A stretch of 64,000 nucleotides of DNA from NCBI GenBank assembly GCA_030220185.1, contig JASPKZ010010239.1:1072001-1136000 (forward strand), in the 5' to 3' direction. Shown one piece after another: positions 9,571 to 20,358 of the stretch. Position 1 is the stretch's first letter, and every line of letters begins with the position of its first letter. Source of the DNA: Diploptera punctata. Taxonomy: Eukaryota > Arthropoda > Insecta > Blattodea > Blaberidae. Position numbers and translations under genes: made by a program. The notes beneath the pieces are model-generated. The model searched no databases and was not told the origin of the DNA. It saw only the letters and a list, made by a program, of their open reading frames with translations.

Positions 9571-12035
9571 CATAAGGAATATAATTAGCTATATTTATAG
9601 TAAGTTATCTGAGTTTGTCCTGTTAACATAGAATGTGGAAATTTTGTATAATCAACGTTCTCTCCAAATTTCTTGACCTCTCTCAAATTAATTATCGTTG
9701 ATTCATTATTAATCAGGCCAAGAATTCTTGTGGTGTATTTACATATTTGGAATCATTAAAAATAATTAATATTATTACGATATATATAAATATATATATG
9801 CCTATATCTAATGATTTATATTATTGAATAGTTAACGTGTGTGATGTATTTTGTCAAAAACAGTATTAAAATATATAAATAAAACGAAAACAAATTCATG
9901 ATGCAACATATCCAAAGATCGAAGGATTATTTGTGCTCTCTGGTAAAGAGATTAAACTATGGCTACTGATATGTATAGCAATGCAATCAAATTGCAGTTT
10001 AATTTAATTTGTTGTAATTGTATTAAAATTAATGTAATTTAAAATTTTCTGTCATTGTAAGATATACCAAGTTGGAAAGAGGGAAAATGTCATACATTAT
10101 TTTAAAATAATAGGCTTCTTCGAACTATTTTCATCTTCTCAACTATCAACTTATCCAAATTCTAAATATTATCAGAAGTAAAAAAAACCTATTAAAAAGA
10201 GTTCTAATTATTAATATTATTACTATAATAATATTATTAATAGAAACTTAAATTACACTATGTTCTCAACACTAAATTATAATATTTTCTATTTAAAATC
10301 AACGTCCTAATCTCTATTTAATGTTATGATAAAGCAGACATTAAGACGTAAAATGAAAGTAATGTAGGGCAGTATATTATGAATAACTTATTTTAATAAA
10401 ATTCAGGTCGCAACAAGTAGGTGTTGGGCTGCACGGAGTTCCTCATTCCTGCGCTAGAGGTCTCCGGGATGACATTTAGTTTTATAGAATGATTGTAAAG
10501 AAAGATATAAATTCAAACGAATCCTTTATAACAATATATTAGTTCACTTAAAAAGGGAGTGTATATTACTTTAATCCCCTCTTATGTTAAATATTGCAAT
10601 GCGGTTCAATTCATAAAAATATGTAAAAAAACGTGGAACAGGAACCTGTCTAAGTAACTCTTTTATATCCAAAACGTGTTGACAAAATGTGAGAATCTAC
10701 ATACATTTTATTCTGATATAATTTTGAAACACAATAAAATTACAAAACGAATTGGCCAATCAACCAGAAGTTGACCAATATAAAAATTTACCTGGTTTTT
10801 CTCTGTTGTTAAACAAATGTTGGTTTGAAATTTCATTCTCAGGATCCAAATCATTATAAACACAATTTCACATTATCGATCGTTATAAACTTAAATTAGT
10901 GAAAACATTAATAGACTCACACAGCCTATTTTAAAGTTAAAGTAAAGCCGTGGATACTGTGTAGTAAGTGGGACCTTATGTGTTATACAGGAGGCTTCTG
11001 GGAAAAGTCGAATTACTTTACATAATACCTGATCTGTTAAAAATAGTCGCCAAATATAGCTAATACTAAGTAGTACACAAATTAATGGATATGTCTAAAA
11101 ATCCAGTGCTATATGGCCTTAGATGTTAAAGACTCTGTAAATAAAAAGTAATAAAATGTGGTCGGGCCATTTCGTGTACATTTACCTACAACTTACACTG
11201 TTCAAATTTGTTAATTTAATTATTTTATTTCCTAATACCTATATCTCTCTCTAACAATTAATGAATTTCCAAAAAGGTCTGAAAGTGGAATATTACATTA
11301 CCACGTAATGTAAAAGTTAACAAAAAGTACTTTTTTTTCCAACGTATAAACATACCACGGAAGAAAACATGGATAATCAACAGCATGTATATGGATACAA
11401 ATTATAAGTTCATATCATTACTAGTTATTTTATTACAAGGCTAAATAAAAATACATTATTTAACGTTATAAAAATGCATTTTTAATATTTGTCGTATACT
11501 TACAATTTATTTTATAAACCGTGTTCAATTCAAACCTCCCACATTTTAATTATTTCACAACTCTCGAAGTATACGGAATTATGAAATGAGGTTGGTATTA
11601 AAAGAAAGAGAAAATCAAAGATTTTTTTGGTTTCATTAATGCAGTTAATTAATCTGTCACATGTTGGACAATAATAACAAAACAAATGGCCACCACCTTC
11701 GCCAGACATCACTCCACTGGACGTCTTCCTCTGGGGGTGTGTTTGCGACTCCAGTACAAGATCTTCATGATTTACGAACCGGTATCCTTGATACAATAGT
11801 ACCATGGGCATATTGGACAGAACGTGGCACGAAATCGAATACAGACTTGATATTATTCGTGCTACTAATGGTGCACATTTAGAGGCGTTTTAGGTGTGGC
11901 AATGAAATTCTTTGAGTCTCTGTTTTCGTAATACCGGCCTCATTTCATAATTCAGCACATTTTGTTAGTTATGATTAATTAAAATATGGGAAGTTTGAAT
12001 GGGACACCCTGCATTTTGTCAACTTCAGTAGGCCT
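9571..12035. other. Long stretch with no recognised feature
   Basis: About 2.5 kb of AT-rich DNA. Frames shorter than 100 codons at 11530-11882 overlap on both strands and have no familiar motif. No splice-linked exon pattern could be proposed. This is the longest stretch in the window without an identifiable element. Confidence 0.4.
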
Positions 12036-12115
12036 ACTAATTCTTCTTCTTCTTCTCTTCCTTCCAAGTATTAGGCCAAGGCCTGTTACGATCCTATAGA
12101 AAATTTTCCTCCAGC
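12036..12115 (-). mobile_element. LINE 3' tail
   Basis: Minus strand 'DRNRPWPNTWKE' followed by (GAA)n/(AAG)n matches the common end of this LINE group (compare 4.97, 38.8 and 50.6 kb). Everything upstream is missing or unrecognisable. Confidence 0.45.
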
Positions 12116-12234
12116 TTCTTCCGGAAAATTCTCGTATAAGACTTGAAAGCATAATAATAGTCCCTTCGATTGGTTGCTGGCCAAAGGAAGGCAAGACCAG
12201 TGATGGGCCTGCCATCTTACAGCCTCTGGTCAGG

Positions 12235-12480
12235 CTTTTCTGGAGAAGAAAAGAAAATATAGGAAAGAAGAAATGGAAGAAAGGAAAGACTCCCTAGCCC
12301 TCGGATGCCCTAATAGCGACGGGGTCGAAAAACAAGAGTTAACCAAGAGAGGTTAGATAGTAAAGTTAAAAGAGTGCAAAACACAAGTAAGTGGAAGAAA
12401 TGTTTTGCTCGGCTTGGGCACCTTGTGGTCGCCATCCACATATCCCCTAGATGAGGACCCCTGAGGGGGGCCTACTAATT
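12235..12480 (+). repeat. Unclassified GC-richer block, probable dispersed repeat
   Basis: 'GACTCCCTAGCCCTCGGATG', 'GACGGGGTCG', 'CACAAGTAAGTGGAAG' and 'GTGGTCGCCATCCACA' stand out from AT-rich surroundings. I have an impression of this as a repeated insect sequence but cannot name it, and there is no second copy in the window. Confidence 0.3.
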
Positions 12481-12754
12481 CAAAATACTTATATGCTGCA
12501 TTGGTACAAGAGTAATAATGCAAATGATGACTATACATTCACATAAGTTTATGCAATGGTTAATTTTTTGTAGGCATATATTTTGGATTTATAACTTTTA
12601 TTGAATTTCATCTTGAAGTAGTGGAATAACCTAAGATTGCATTAAAGAACATTCATTGTATATTCAAGGGCAACGTCTTGTATCAGTTGTATGTACAGAG
12701 TATATTAACATTGCCATATTATTAATAATTACATTCGACATAATAATTAAAATA

Positions 12755-12885
12755 TCTCACTGGCATTGTCCAACGCGTAGGTTCATAGCTGTATGGAGAT
12801 AAGTTCTCTATAAATCCCTAACCTGAGCTAACGTCCTGCAATCATTCCCTGCATAATCGACTTCCCAAAAATCATGGTAAATGTT
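12755..12885 (-). mobile_element. LINE-A 3' terminal fragment
   Basis: 'TCTCACTGGCATTGTCCAAC' then 'CCTGAGCTAACGTCCTGCAA' and 'ATGGTAAATGTTATTCTCC' follow the LINE-A 3' end backward for ~130 bp. Decayed copy of the family intact at 20.3 kb. Confidence 0.7.
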
Positions 12886-12937
12886 ATTCTCCGATGTTAT
12901 TCTTGATCATCTATAAAATAAAATTGTGTGTCCGTCG

Positions 12938-13090
12938 CCGTGGCATAGTCGGTAGAGTTCCTACCTTCCACTCCGGCGACCCGGGTTCGATTCTCGGCGG
13001 GGTAGGGGCTTTTAAAAAATCTCCACCTGGGTCTGGTGTGTGTCCATTAATGCTCAACCTGAGTGCATATTGCCTATAAACCAAAATAAA
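12938..13090 (+). mobile_element. SINE-3 (tRNA-headed)
   Basis: A tRNA-like head has an A-box-like TGGCATAGTCGGTAGAG (about 12951) and a near-ideal B-box GGGTTCGATTC (about 12982), a spacing typical of Pol III internal promoters. A short unrelated body ('CACCTGGGTCTGGTGTGTG') follows to about 13090. Single copy in this window. A young tRNA pseudogene is an alternative. Confidence 0.6.
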
Positions 13091-13406
13091 CATTATGTAC
13101 ATTGCAAGGATTCAAGTTTTTTTATGAATTTGTTTCGAAATTTTGGCCGCATCTGCGTTTCCTTCGTAAAGATTTCTACTCTTCCATAAAATCTCCTTGT
13201 TTCTATCACTGTATCACCGAGATCGGTTATTCTGCTCTCATAGGCGAGGGGCACGGAGTAGTAGAAGCAACACAATTGGGACTTGGAGAAGACATCGGTA
13301 GTTTCTAGAAATACGCAGAAGAAATAGCGCCATACAAATGAATAACAATAATTTTATTATTAGGCATATTATTATATAGTATTAGAATATTATCGTTTTC
13401 GAAATT

Positions 13407-13428
13407 ATATATATATATATATATATAT
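13407..13428. repeat. (TA)n microsatellite
   Basis: AT dinucleotide run immediately upstream of SINE-2. Confidence 0.85.
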
Positions 13429-13736
13429 GGTCTCGCGGTAGCGTGCTGCCTTGTCACGCAGCGGGCCCGGGTTCGATCCCCGGTAGTTTTTCTGGGTGAG
13501 GTTTTTATCGGTGTTTTTCCTCAACTGCAAGACAAATGTCAGGAAAACTTTAAGGCCCAAACGGTCCCCGAAATCATATGGTCATCATCATCATACTTAT
13601 CATTATCATCATCATCCTTCACCGATGTGGAAAGCAACGGGAAGCTACCACACCTATAATTCCCTAGTAAAGCTGCAAAGCATAGCATCAAAATGCTATG
13701 ATTGCAGTGAAAGACCTGCTCTCGGGCGGAATTACT
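13429..13736 (+). mobile_element. SINE-2a, near complete
   Basis: Head: A-box-like GCGGTAGCGTGCTGCC and B-box GGGTTCGATCCCC. Middle: 'GGTGAGGTTTTTATCGG', 'AATGTCAGGAAAACTTTAAG', 'AACGGTCCCCGAAATCAT'. Then a (CAT)n tract at about 13580-13618. 3' part: 'GGAAAGCAACGGGAAGCTAC' and a hairpin CATAGCAT/ATGCTATG at 13681-13700. It ends with GCAGTGAAAGACCTGCTCTC GGGCGGAAT. This last segment is shared with LINE-L at 40.6 kb. Small frames here are translations of the SINE, not genes. Confidence 0.85.
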
Positions 13737-13744
13737 ATATATAT

Positions 13745-14647
13745 AATTGTACATGATTTTAAATATCTGGGCACTATAATCACTAATGACAATAATATTA
13801 ATAAGGAAATGAGGAGCAGGATGCTCAAGCCAACATGTGTTATTATGCACTTAAGGACCAATTCAAATCACAGATTCTAAGTTGGATGCAAAACTAAAAA
13901 TCTAAAAAAAAAACAATTGCTATTTATGGCAGTGAATGCTGTAGCCGTAGCCGAGCGGTTAAGGTAGGAAGCCTTGGCGCAGAGCTACGGGACTTGCGCT
14001 GGTTCGAGTCTCCATGGGGGAAGAAATTTTCTCATGGTATTTCGGCCAGTATGGGACCGGTGCCCACCCAGCATCGTGAGGCAATTGGGTAGCTACAATA
14101 AGTAGCGGCTCCAGGTTGAGAACCAGCTATAACGGCTGGGGGACTCGACATGCTAACCACATGTCACCCCTACACTGGCTGTTGATCATCTACCTCTGTG
14201 ATTGACACATGTGGATGTGAAGGGCCAGCAGCCGGCTGGTAAAAGGGCAACCGCTGAAAAGTGAAAGACCCTCAATCGGAATCGGAATGCTGGACACTTA
14301 CCAGAGAGAATGGGGAAAGACTGAGAATCTTTGAAAGGAAAATCCTGAGGAAGATCCTGGGACGTATAAATTATCGTGGTGTATGGCGCAATAAGATATA
14401 ATGATGAAATCTACAATTTGTATTCAGACCAGATATTGTAAATGTTATTAAAATTGGGAGACTGAGATGGGTGGGTCATAGAATGAGAATTGAGGAGGAG
14501 AATGCTACTAGAAAGGTTCCACTACTGAGACCAGATGGAGGAAGAAGAAGTGGAAGACCGAAGCTGAGATGTCAGGAGATGGAGGGCTTTGTACAGGGAT
14601 GTCCTAATAGCAGCCAGCGCTCACAAAGGCTGTAGAGCTGAAAGAGA

Positions 14648-14648
<1 letters not shown>
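13745..14648 (+). mobile_element. LINE-D carboxy-terminal half, split by SINE-1
   Basis: Left part (about 13748-13940) reads 'HDFKYLGTIITNDNNINKEM' and 'IAIYGSEC'. Right part (from 14285) continues 'CWTLTRENGERLRIFERKIL' and later 'GRLRWVGHRMRIEEENATRK', 'GRRSGRPKLR'. Joining the two parts through one copy of GAATGCT restores a continuous 'YGSECWTLT', so the SINE landed in an intact frame. 5'-truncated; frameshifts near 14390 and 14440 came before or after. Ends before the (TA)n at 14649. Confidence 0.85.
13941..14284 (+). mobile_element. SINE-1, complete, with 7-bp target duplication
   Basis: The 344-bp insert is flanked by GAATGCT at 13934-13940 and 14285-14291. The head is tRNA-like, with a Ser/Leu-type D arm GTAGCCGAGCGGTTAAGG and B-box GGTTCGAGTCTCC. 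The body has 'TTTCGGCCAGTATGGGACCG', 'GGTAGCTACAATAAGTAGCG' and 'GACATGCTAACCACATGTCA'. The tail is AATCGG-like. Fragments occur at 3.8, 17.6, 33.7 and 49.8 kb. This is the reference copy for the family. Confidence 0.9.

Positions 14649-14682
<34 letters not shown>
14649..14682. repeat. (TA)n microsatellite
   Basis: About 34 bp of TA at the junction of LINE-D and a LINE-A fragment. Confidence 0.9.
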
Positions 14683-14688
<6 letters not shown>

Positions 14689-14689
14689 T

Positions 14690-14885
14690 ATCTATCTGGT
14701 GCTGTCGGACCCGAAGGTTCATGGCCATACATTCCATACATCTCTATCCAGAGCTAAAATGTCTCCCAATTATTCCCTGTATAATTCACCTTCCTCACGT
14801 AATGGTTAATGTTATTCTCCTATCTCATCCCTGGCCTACCCTCGTGCTCTGGATTGTCCTGGAGTAATTTACCATGCCCATCTAT
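14690..14885 (-). mobile_element. LINE-A 3' fragment
   Basis: 'GGTGCTGTCGGACCCGAAGG' then 'TTCATGGCCATACATTCC' and 'GTTAATGTTATTCTCC-ATCTCAT' match the LINE-A end in minus orientation. The 'GRPxxRWE' coding segment can be followed to about 14880 ('CTGGCCTACC'). The frame at 14809-15078 on the plus strand is an antisense shadow. Confidence 0.65.
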
Positions 14886-15237
14886 TACTCATTACAGCTA
14901 CTTCCTCCAAGTTTTAAAACTTCCACTGACTTATTTCACAGCTCTACAAGATAACAAATTTGTTGCCCTGGATATCTCAGCGAATTTCTATGTTTTCAAG
15001 TGCACAGTTCACGAATATATTCATGAAACTGATGAATGTGTTCTAGTTTTTATGATTTTTGCGTATCTTATATGTTAAACAGTAAACGGCTTGTTACTAT
15101 TAAATTTATGTTTCCAGTCATGATTTGATTTCTGAGCATTTTTTTTCGCATATACAAACATCACGTGATCCCCACTCTCACACCCCTCACTCCGCACATC
15201 GGGCGTGATCTCAGTTATTTGACGTGTATCTGGATAC

Positions 15238-15752
15238 GATAAAACAATTTGTCAAAGCGTTGGACAAGGAAGGAAAATGTTTCAAACACATTTGTAGAAA
15301 ATTTCCTAAGCTCAGTATGTAAAAGTTAAAAGGCGGAATATTTGATGGTCCTCAAATTCGGCAATTGATGAAAGATGCAAATTTTATCAAAGTTATGACT
15401 GTTCCGGAAAGTTAAGCTTGGAAGGGTTTTGTGTTGGTAGTAGAAAATTTCCTAGGTAACCATAAAGCACCAAATTATAAATAAATTGTGCAAACATGTT
15501 GATAAGCTTCAAGATTCTAGGAGAAAAATGAGTATAAAGTTACACTTTCTCCACAGTCGCCTGGATAATTTAGGAAATTATAGTGACGAACAGGGAGTGC
15601 ACTTTCACTAGGATCTAAAAGTAATGGAGGAAAGGTATCAGGGTAGATGGGACCATCACATGATGGCAGATTACTGCTGGTCTTTAAAAAGAAATTATCA
15701 TCTAAAAAACTATAGAAGAAAATCTTATAAAAGGCGTTTCACTGAAGTATAA
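15238..15752 (+). pseudogene. Decayed multicopy insect element protein
   Basis: One plus-strand frame with several stops reads 'FVKALDKEGKCFKHICRKF', 'GGIFDGPQIRQLMKDANF', 'FLGNHKAPNYK', then after frame changes 'YSDEQGVHFH' and 'LKVMEERYQGRWDHHMMADY' followed by CWSLKRN, ending near 15750. I recognise 'EQG..FHxDxxxMExRYQGRWDxxMMADYCWxL' as the end of an uncharacterised protein family that is highly multicopy in arthropod genomes and is probably transposon-derived. No catalytic assignment is offered. At least five stops or frame changes, so inactive. No inverted ends were found around it. Confidence 0.65.
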
Positions 15753-16090
15753 CAAGGGTTTTCGATATTTTTATTTCTATTTACGTCAGTGCATACTAAT
15801 GTTTCAAAACACAATTGACATTATAAATATATCTGTTATATTTTTTCATATTTTCTGATTTTTGTAGCGTAAAATGAAAATAAAGATTTAAAAAACCAGA
15901 GTAAATCTTCCAAAATCATTGATAGTTTCATGAATTGTGAGCATAAATATATCCGAAATTAATCTTATATCAAGGGCAAAAAACCGTTGTTGACCAGTGC
16001 TATCATAATCCACATCCCCAAGCAAAAATCCTGATTATTTATCCAATTGTAAGCCTATTACAAATAATGTCATTGGTGATGTTATGGTCC

Positions 16091-16408
16091 ACCGTTGTTG
16101 TCTCGAGGTAGCGTGCTGACTTGTCAGGCAGCGGGCCCGGGTTCAATTCCCGGTCGGAACAGGCTACTGGGTGAGGTTTTCTTCGGGTTTTTTCCTCGCC
16201 TGTATGACAAATGTCAGGAAGCTTAGGACCCAACGGTCCCCGAAAATCATCCGGTCATTATCATCATCATCATCATCCTTCACCGGTGTGGAAAGCAACG
16301 GGAAACTACCACACCTATAATTCCCTAGCAAAGCTGCAAAGCATAGCATGAAAATGCTATGATTGCAATGAGTGACCTGCCCTCGGGCAGAATTATTATG
16401 AATGGATG
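16091..16408 (+). mobile_element. SINE-2a, complete, with imperfect target duplication
   Basis: Flanks ATTGGTGATGTTATGGTCC (ending 16090) and AATGGTGACGTTATTGTCC (from 16409) differ at three positions. Head with B-box GGGTTCAATTCCCGG, then 'GGCTACTGGGTGAGGTTTTC', a (CAT)n tract, a hairpin CATAGCATGAAAATGCTATG at 16342-16361, and a terminal CTGCCCTCGGGCAG hairpin (about 16377-16390). Its ends define SINE-2a as ~318 bp. Confidence 0.85.
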
Positions 16409-16409
16409 A

Positions 16410-17054
16410 ATGGTGACGTTATTGTCCTATGTTTCTTTAGATAAAAGTGGGTCATGGATTATGGTCATGAAATTAAAAATATACCGTAACTCCTATACAA
16501 ACTAAACAAATCATGTGCCAAGAAATTATTTATTCACATCTTAAAACTGGGCTAGAACTATATTTAAGAACAGAAATTTGTTGCTAATGCTCCATTAAAT
16601 TGTGTCATTTATTAAAAACCAATTCCACATGTCAATAGCCATTGTTTTATTAAACCATGTTTCTACTGTTGTTTGAAATCTAGCTTCGTAATTTTATTAC
16701 TATCTACATACGTTTAAATGTATTCACTTTTACGTCTACAATAACATAAGTCGAGCGACTCTAAACCCACAATAAATTAAATGTTATTCATATATTTAAT
16801 CCCCAGTGGATTCAGTTATAACACAGGATATGTCGTTATTGTATCTTCAATAATCTCTGGAATCAGTATCACACAGGCAGAGAACATATTGTTTAGTTAT
16901 ATTGTGGCGAAAGCTGGGTTAGCCCACATATAACCTCGGTAAAAAAAATGTGACATGTAAAATCCGTGGTCCCCATATATTTGGGGTGTGAAAACGAAAC
17001 TGTCTCGGCTGTCCGGTAAATTTCACACTCTCCACCACTTCTTTCAGCGAGGAA
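16410..17054. other. Unassigned AT-rich sequence
   Basis: No repeat of this window or coding segment recognised. Confidence 0.35.
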
Positions 17055-17063
17055 TAATAATAA

Positions 17064-17116
<53 letters not shown>

Positions 17117-17145
17117 TAATAATAATTATAATAATTATAATAATA
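17055..17145. repeat. (TAA)n microsatellite
   Basis: Trinucleotide TAA run of about 90 bp with a few interruptions; translates as poly-leucine on the minus strand. Confidence 0.95.
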
Positions 17146-17199
17146 AAATAAATGCAGTTATGTTAGTAATTCGAAGACGAATTGTTATTTATTTACTTA

Positions 17200-17998
17200 C
17201 TTTCATTTAGCGGGTTTCACAATGTTTCACAACATCTTCGTGCGTCCAATTAATCTACCGTTACTCATCTCTAGATCTTTCTGCCATTCCAATATTCAAC
17301 CCTCATGCTGCTCAATACGATCAATCCACGTTAATTTTGGCCATCGACTTATTCTTCTTCTTCTATCAAGTGGCACCCAATCTAGTTTTTTCTTGGGAAA
17401 TTGACTTCCGTCATTCATTTTACATGACCATGATTATTTTAATTGTTTGTTTTATTTTATGAAACCCACAATTTAAGTTTCAACACTCATATTTTGTTTA
17501 ATTACACTGTTTCTTATTTCATGTAGTCTATTCTAGAAATTCCAACTAATTTCCTCCATTTCTGCAAAATTTTACATAATTATTACTCTCCAAGCGCGAC
17601 AGGTCTAGAAGGCCTTGACTGACCAGTCGGCTGCTGGCCTGACATCCACATGTGTCAATCACTGAGGTGTAGGGGTGACATGTGGTCAGCATGTCGGGAC
17701 CCCAGCCGTTTTACCTGGTATTCTCAACCTGGAGTCGCTACTTATTGTAGCTACCCAAATGCCTCATGATGCTGGGTGGGCACCGGTCCCATACTGGCCA
17801 AAATTCCATGGGAAAATAGTTATTACTGTATAATCTAATCCCCATGTTTCTGCTCCATAGTTATTGAACTCATTATTGAATTAAAAATGGCTGTTCTGTT
17901 TTAGAACTTATGCCATTTAATTTTGATATTGCATATTTACCCTTATTATTCTCTTAATATTGCTGACTTCTTGGAGAATATCCTTCTCGGTTTCTTTT
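17200..17998 (-). mobile_element. LINE carboxy-terminal half, split by SINE-1
   Basis: On the minus strand the part at about 17820-17990 contains 'NNYGAETWGLDYTV', matching the 'YGCETW' landmark of these LINEs. The part at 17200-17595 reads 'PKKKLDWVPLDRRRRISRWP' and 'KLTWIDRIEQHEG'. SINE-1 lies between. Short similar flanks TTATTACTCT and TTATTACTGT on the two sides suggest the target duplication. Frameshifted, dead. Confidence 0.65.
17596..17818 (-). mobile_element. SINE-1, head-truncated
   Basis: Reverse complement of the SINE-1 body: 'CATGTGTCAATCACTGAGG', 'GGTGACATGTGGTCAGCATG', 'GCTACTTATTGTAGCTACCC', 'GGGCACCGGTCCCATACTGG'. The tRNA-like head is missing. Inserted in a LINE (see 17200-17998). 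Confidence 0.8.
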
Positions 17999-17999
17999 A

Positions 18000-18372
18000 A
18001 TAGAATGTAACGAGTTTCGCTATGAAACATCGAAAATTGAGACCACTAGGGTAATTTTTAAATTTTAATTTGAAGTCAAACTTCTACACCTAATGGTTCG
18101 ACTTTGCTGCTTAAATCTCGACCTTGTGTTTTTTAAATTAATTATTACGTGTCAAGTTTGGTTTCTATTAAACAAAAATTTCGACCGCTAGAGCGTTAAC
18201 GGGAGCAAACACATACCACACACACACACACACACACACACATCATATATATATATATATATATATATAGGTAATGGTTATTTTCGATGTCCACTATACA
18301 GGATCGGTGAAGATCTGTAAACATTTTCAAAAATCGTTTCATAAAATAACCTCAATAGTTTATTTCATTGGG
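18000..18372 (+). repeat. Repeat H with (CA)n-(TA)n core
   Basis: Flanks match the copies at 6.84 and 42.8 kb: 'CATCGAAAATTGAGACC', 'CAAGTTTGGTTTCTATTAAA', 'CCGCTAGAGCGTTAACGGG' left, and 'GTTATTTTCGATGTCC', 'GGATCGGTGAAGATCTGTAA' right. The core at about 18216-18270 is CA then TA. Confidence 0.75.
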
Positions 18373-18843
18373 AATTCATTACTAAGATGTTGGAGTAGAG
18401 TAAACATTATAATAATCATTCTTTGGGAAGAATCGGAGGAAATGAAGGGAGTCAGAACTGAAACCTCATGTGTTGAGAAAATTAATAAGAGCATCAGTCA
18501 GTCCTAGTGAGTTAGTTTCGTTTTCGTCCTTGGTTCCAAGTTTCGCGAGTTCAAACTTAGCCGGAGTTCAAAATTATTGACGTAAATTCTTGAGTATAAA
18601 TTTCGTCGGAAATGAAATGCAGTTTTGAATTCCGCGTTGTAGATTCACGACACGTTAAATAACCTCATGAATGTTCTAACATAATCTGAGCACAATTCAT
18701 CGGTCTTTTAATGTGCAGTTACGAATTCCAACGCTGTCTTGAGTTGTCATGGAACAATGTTAAATAAATTACTAATACAAACATATGGATAAGAAGTCTG
18801 TAAAGTATGGATTGAAATTTTTTAATATTAATATTTTCATGTT

Positions 18844-19603
18844 GACTATTTAACTCATGTTTGACTCATGCTCCAAATGGGAGTCAATGACCAATCACAT
18901 TTCAATGAATTTTGATTTACAACCAATCACAGTCGTTTTTCACCTAGATTTTATCAGTTTAATATTATCATATTAAAATCAAGCTCCTCCTTTTTACATT
19001 CGGAATAGGTCAGAGCATTATTTGGAGGTGACTGACTCTCTAAAAAAATACGGCAAAAAGATTGAACAAATACTGCAAGAATGTAAACAGATACTGATTG
19101 CGGGATATAATAGAAAAACATTCCTAGTCATTGATAAAAATAAAAATAAAATAAAAATAAAAATAAAATAAAGATAAAGATAAATCACTGTTTGCACTTT
19201 CTTAAACGTATTATTTCCGAGGAATGTACGTCCCAGAAAAATATAATTTAAGTCATGGGACATCAGAAATTAATTAATAGCTTATAATGTTGGTTATAAA
19301 CAGTTTGATACGTTTAATTTTTTTCTCCACTAGGGTAGGCCTACATTCGTACAATATTGCTATCCTTTCGCAATAAATAACATGATCTGGTTGTGCAGAG
19401 ATGAAAAAATGAAGCATAACAAACGTTTCTCATTTGTTTTCAAACATCGCCGTTTACATTAAATATATAAATATTTTAAAATAACTGTATTTAAATAATG
19501 ATTTGTGAGTAACCAGCTTAATTTTATTCGTTAAATAGTCCTAACAAATGCCACTCTTGATTTCCAAATTCTCTAGATAAATTCACTCGTGGCATTACTT
19601 ACG
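18844..19603 (+). repeat. Family M, copy M1
   Basis: Starts GACTATTTAACTCATG and shows two CCAAT motifs ('GACCAATCACA' near 18890 and 'AACCAATCACAGTCG' near 18920). Later 'CAAACATCGCCGTTTACATT' and 'CGTTAAATAGTCC' (ending 19541) invert the starting word. It finishes with the terminal module AAATGCCACTCTTGATTTCC ... CTCGTGGCATTACTTA. No conserved reading frame among copies. See the matching copies at 36.8, 38.6, 47.7, 48.6 and 54.6 kb. Confidence 0.75.
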
Positions 19604-19714
19604 ATAAAATTGTGTTGCAGAAGAAATATATCTTATATAACAATAACAATTCAATTGCTACTACTACTGCTATTAGCCTATTATTATTTCTAATACTACT
19701 ACCGATAATAGATA

Positions 19715-19715
19715 A

Positions 19716-19770
<55 letters not shown>

Positions 19771-19772
19771 TA
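19715..19772. repeat. (AAT)n microsatellite
   Basis: About 57 bp of ATA trinucleotides; translates as poly-isoleucine. Confidence 0.95.
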
Positions 19773-19789
19773 CGTAATATTTAAATTAA

Positions 19790-19935
19790 TGTTCTCAGCT
19801 TGCTATTCGAATGTAATAGGTAATATAACCAAAGAGAAAAATTTCTGCTTGAACCGAGATTTGAACCCAATATATCCACCTTGACGCGCCGGCGTACTGA
19901 ACTATTGTCCTACTTTGGCCATCCAGGATGTGAGA
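19790..19935 (-). mobile_element. SINE-6 or tRNA-derived relic
   Basis: Minus strand: 'TTCAGTACGCCGGCGCGTCA' then B-box GGGTTCAAATCTCGG and 'TTCAAGCAGAAATTTTTCTC'. The same order occurs at 24.25-24.43 kb. It ends next to the (AAT)n run, which would be its tail. Family name local. Confidence 0.5.
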
Positions 19936-19939
19936 CAAA

Positions 19940-20337
19940 TCATTCTTCTTCTTCTTCTTTCCTCTACGCATAAAAGATGTCAGCTTGTTGCGTGTTTATT
20001 TACTTCAGGTCCAGAGAATGGTGACGTCTTTACATCGCAGTTGTGGTCTTCCTAAAGGTCTTCTCTGCTGAGATGTCCAGTCACGTACTTTCTTCACTAA
20101 TCTACTGTTCTCCATTTTATCTATGTGATCGTTCCAATTTAGCCTTCTATCATTTACCCAGAAGTTCATAGGTTCAATTTTACATTCTTCTCTAATAAGA
20201 GAGCTACGAATTTTTTCTCTCAGCTACTTTCCTATGATTTTCCCTAAAACTTCTATTCTGGTTGTTTCATTGATTCGATTTATTTTTTGAGTTTCTGTTC
20301 GGCATTCGTAACCATATATTAAAACTGGTCTTATGAC
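19940..20337 (-). mobile_element. LINE-B, 3' part
   Basis: Minus strand reads 'RPVLIYGYECRTETQKINRI', later 'LNWNDHIDKMENSRLVKKV' and 'RPLGRPQLRCKD', ending in (GAA)n at about 19940-19955. This is the carboxy-terminal region of a non-LTR element whose upstream part lies at 23591-24110. LINE-A separates the two. A second 3' end of the same family is at 35.02-35.20 kb. Confidence 0.8.
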
Positions 20338-20358
20338 TTACTTACTTACTCACTGGCA

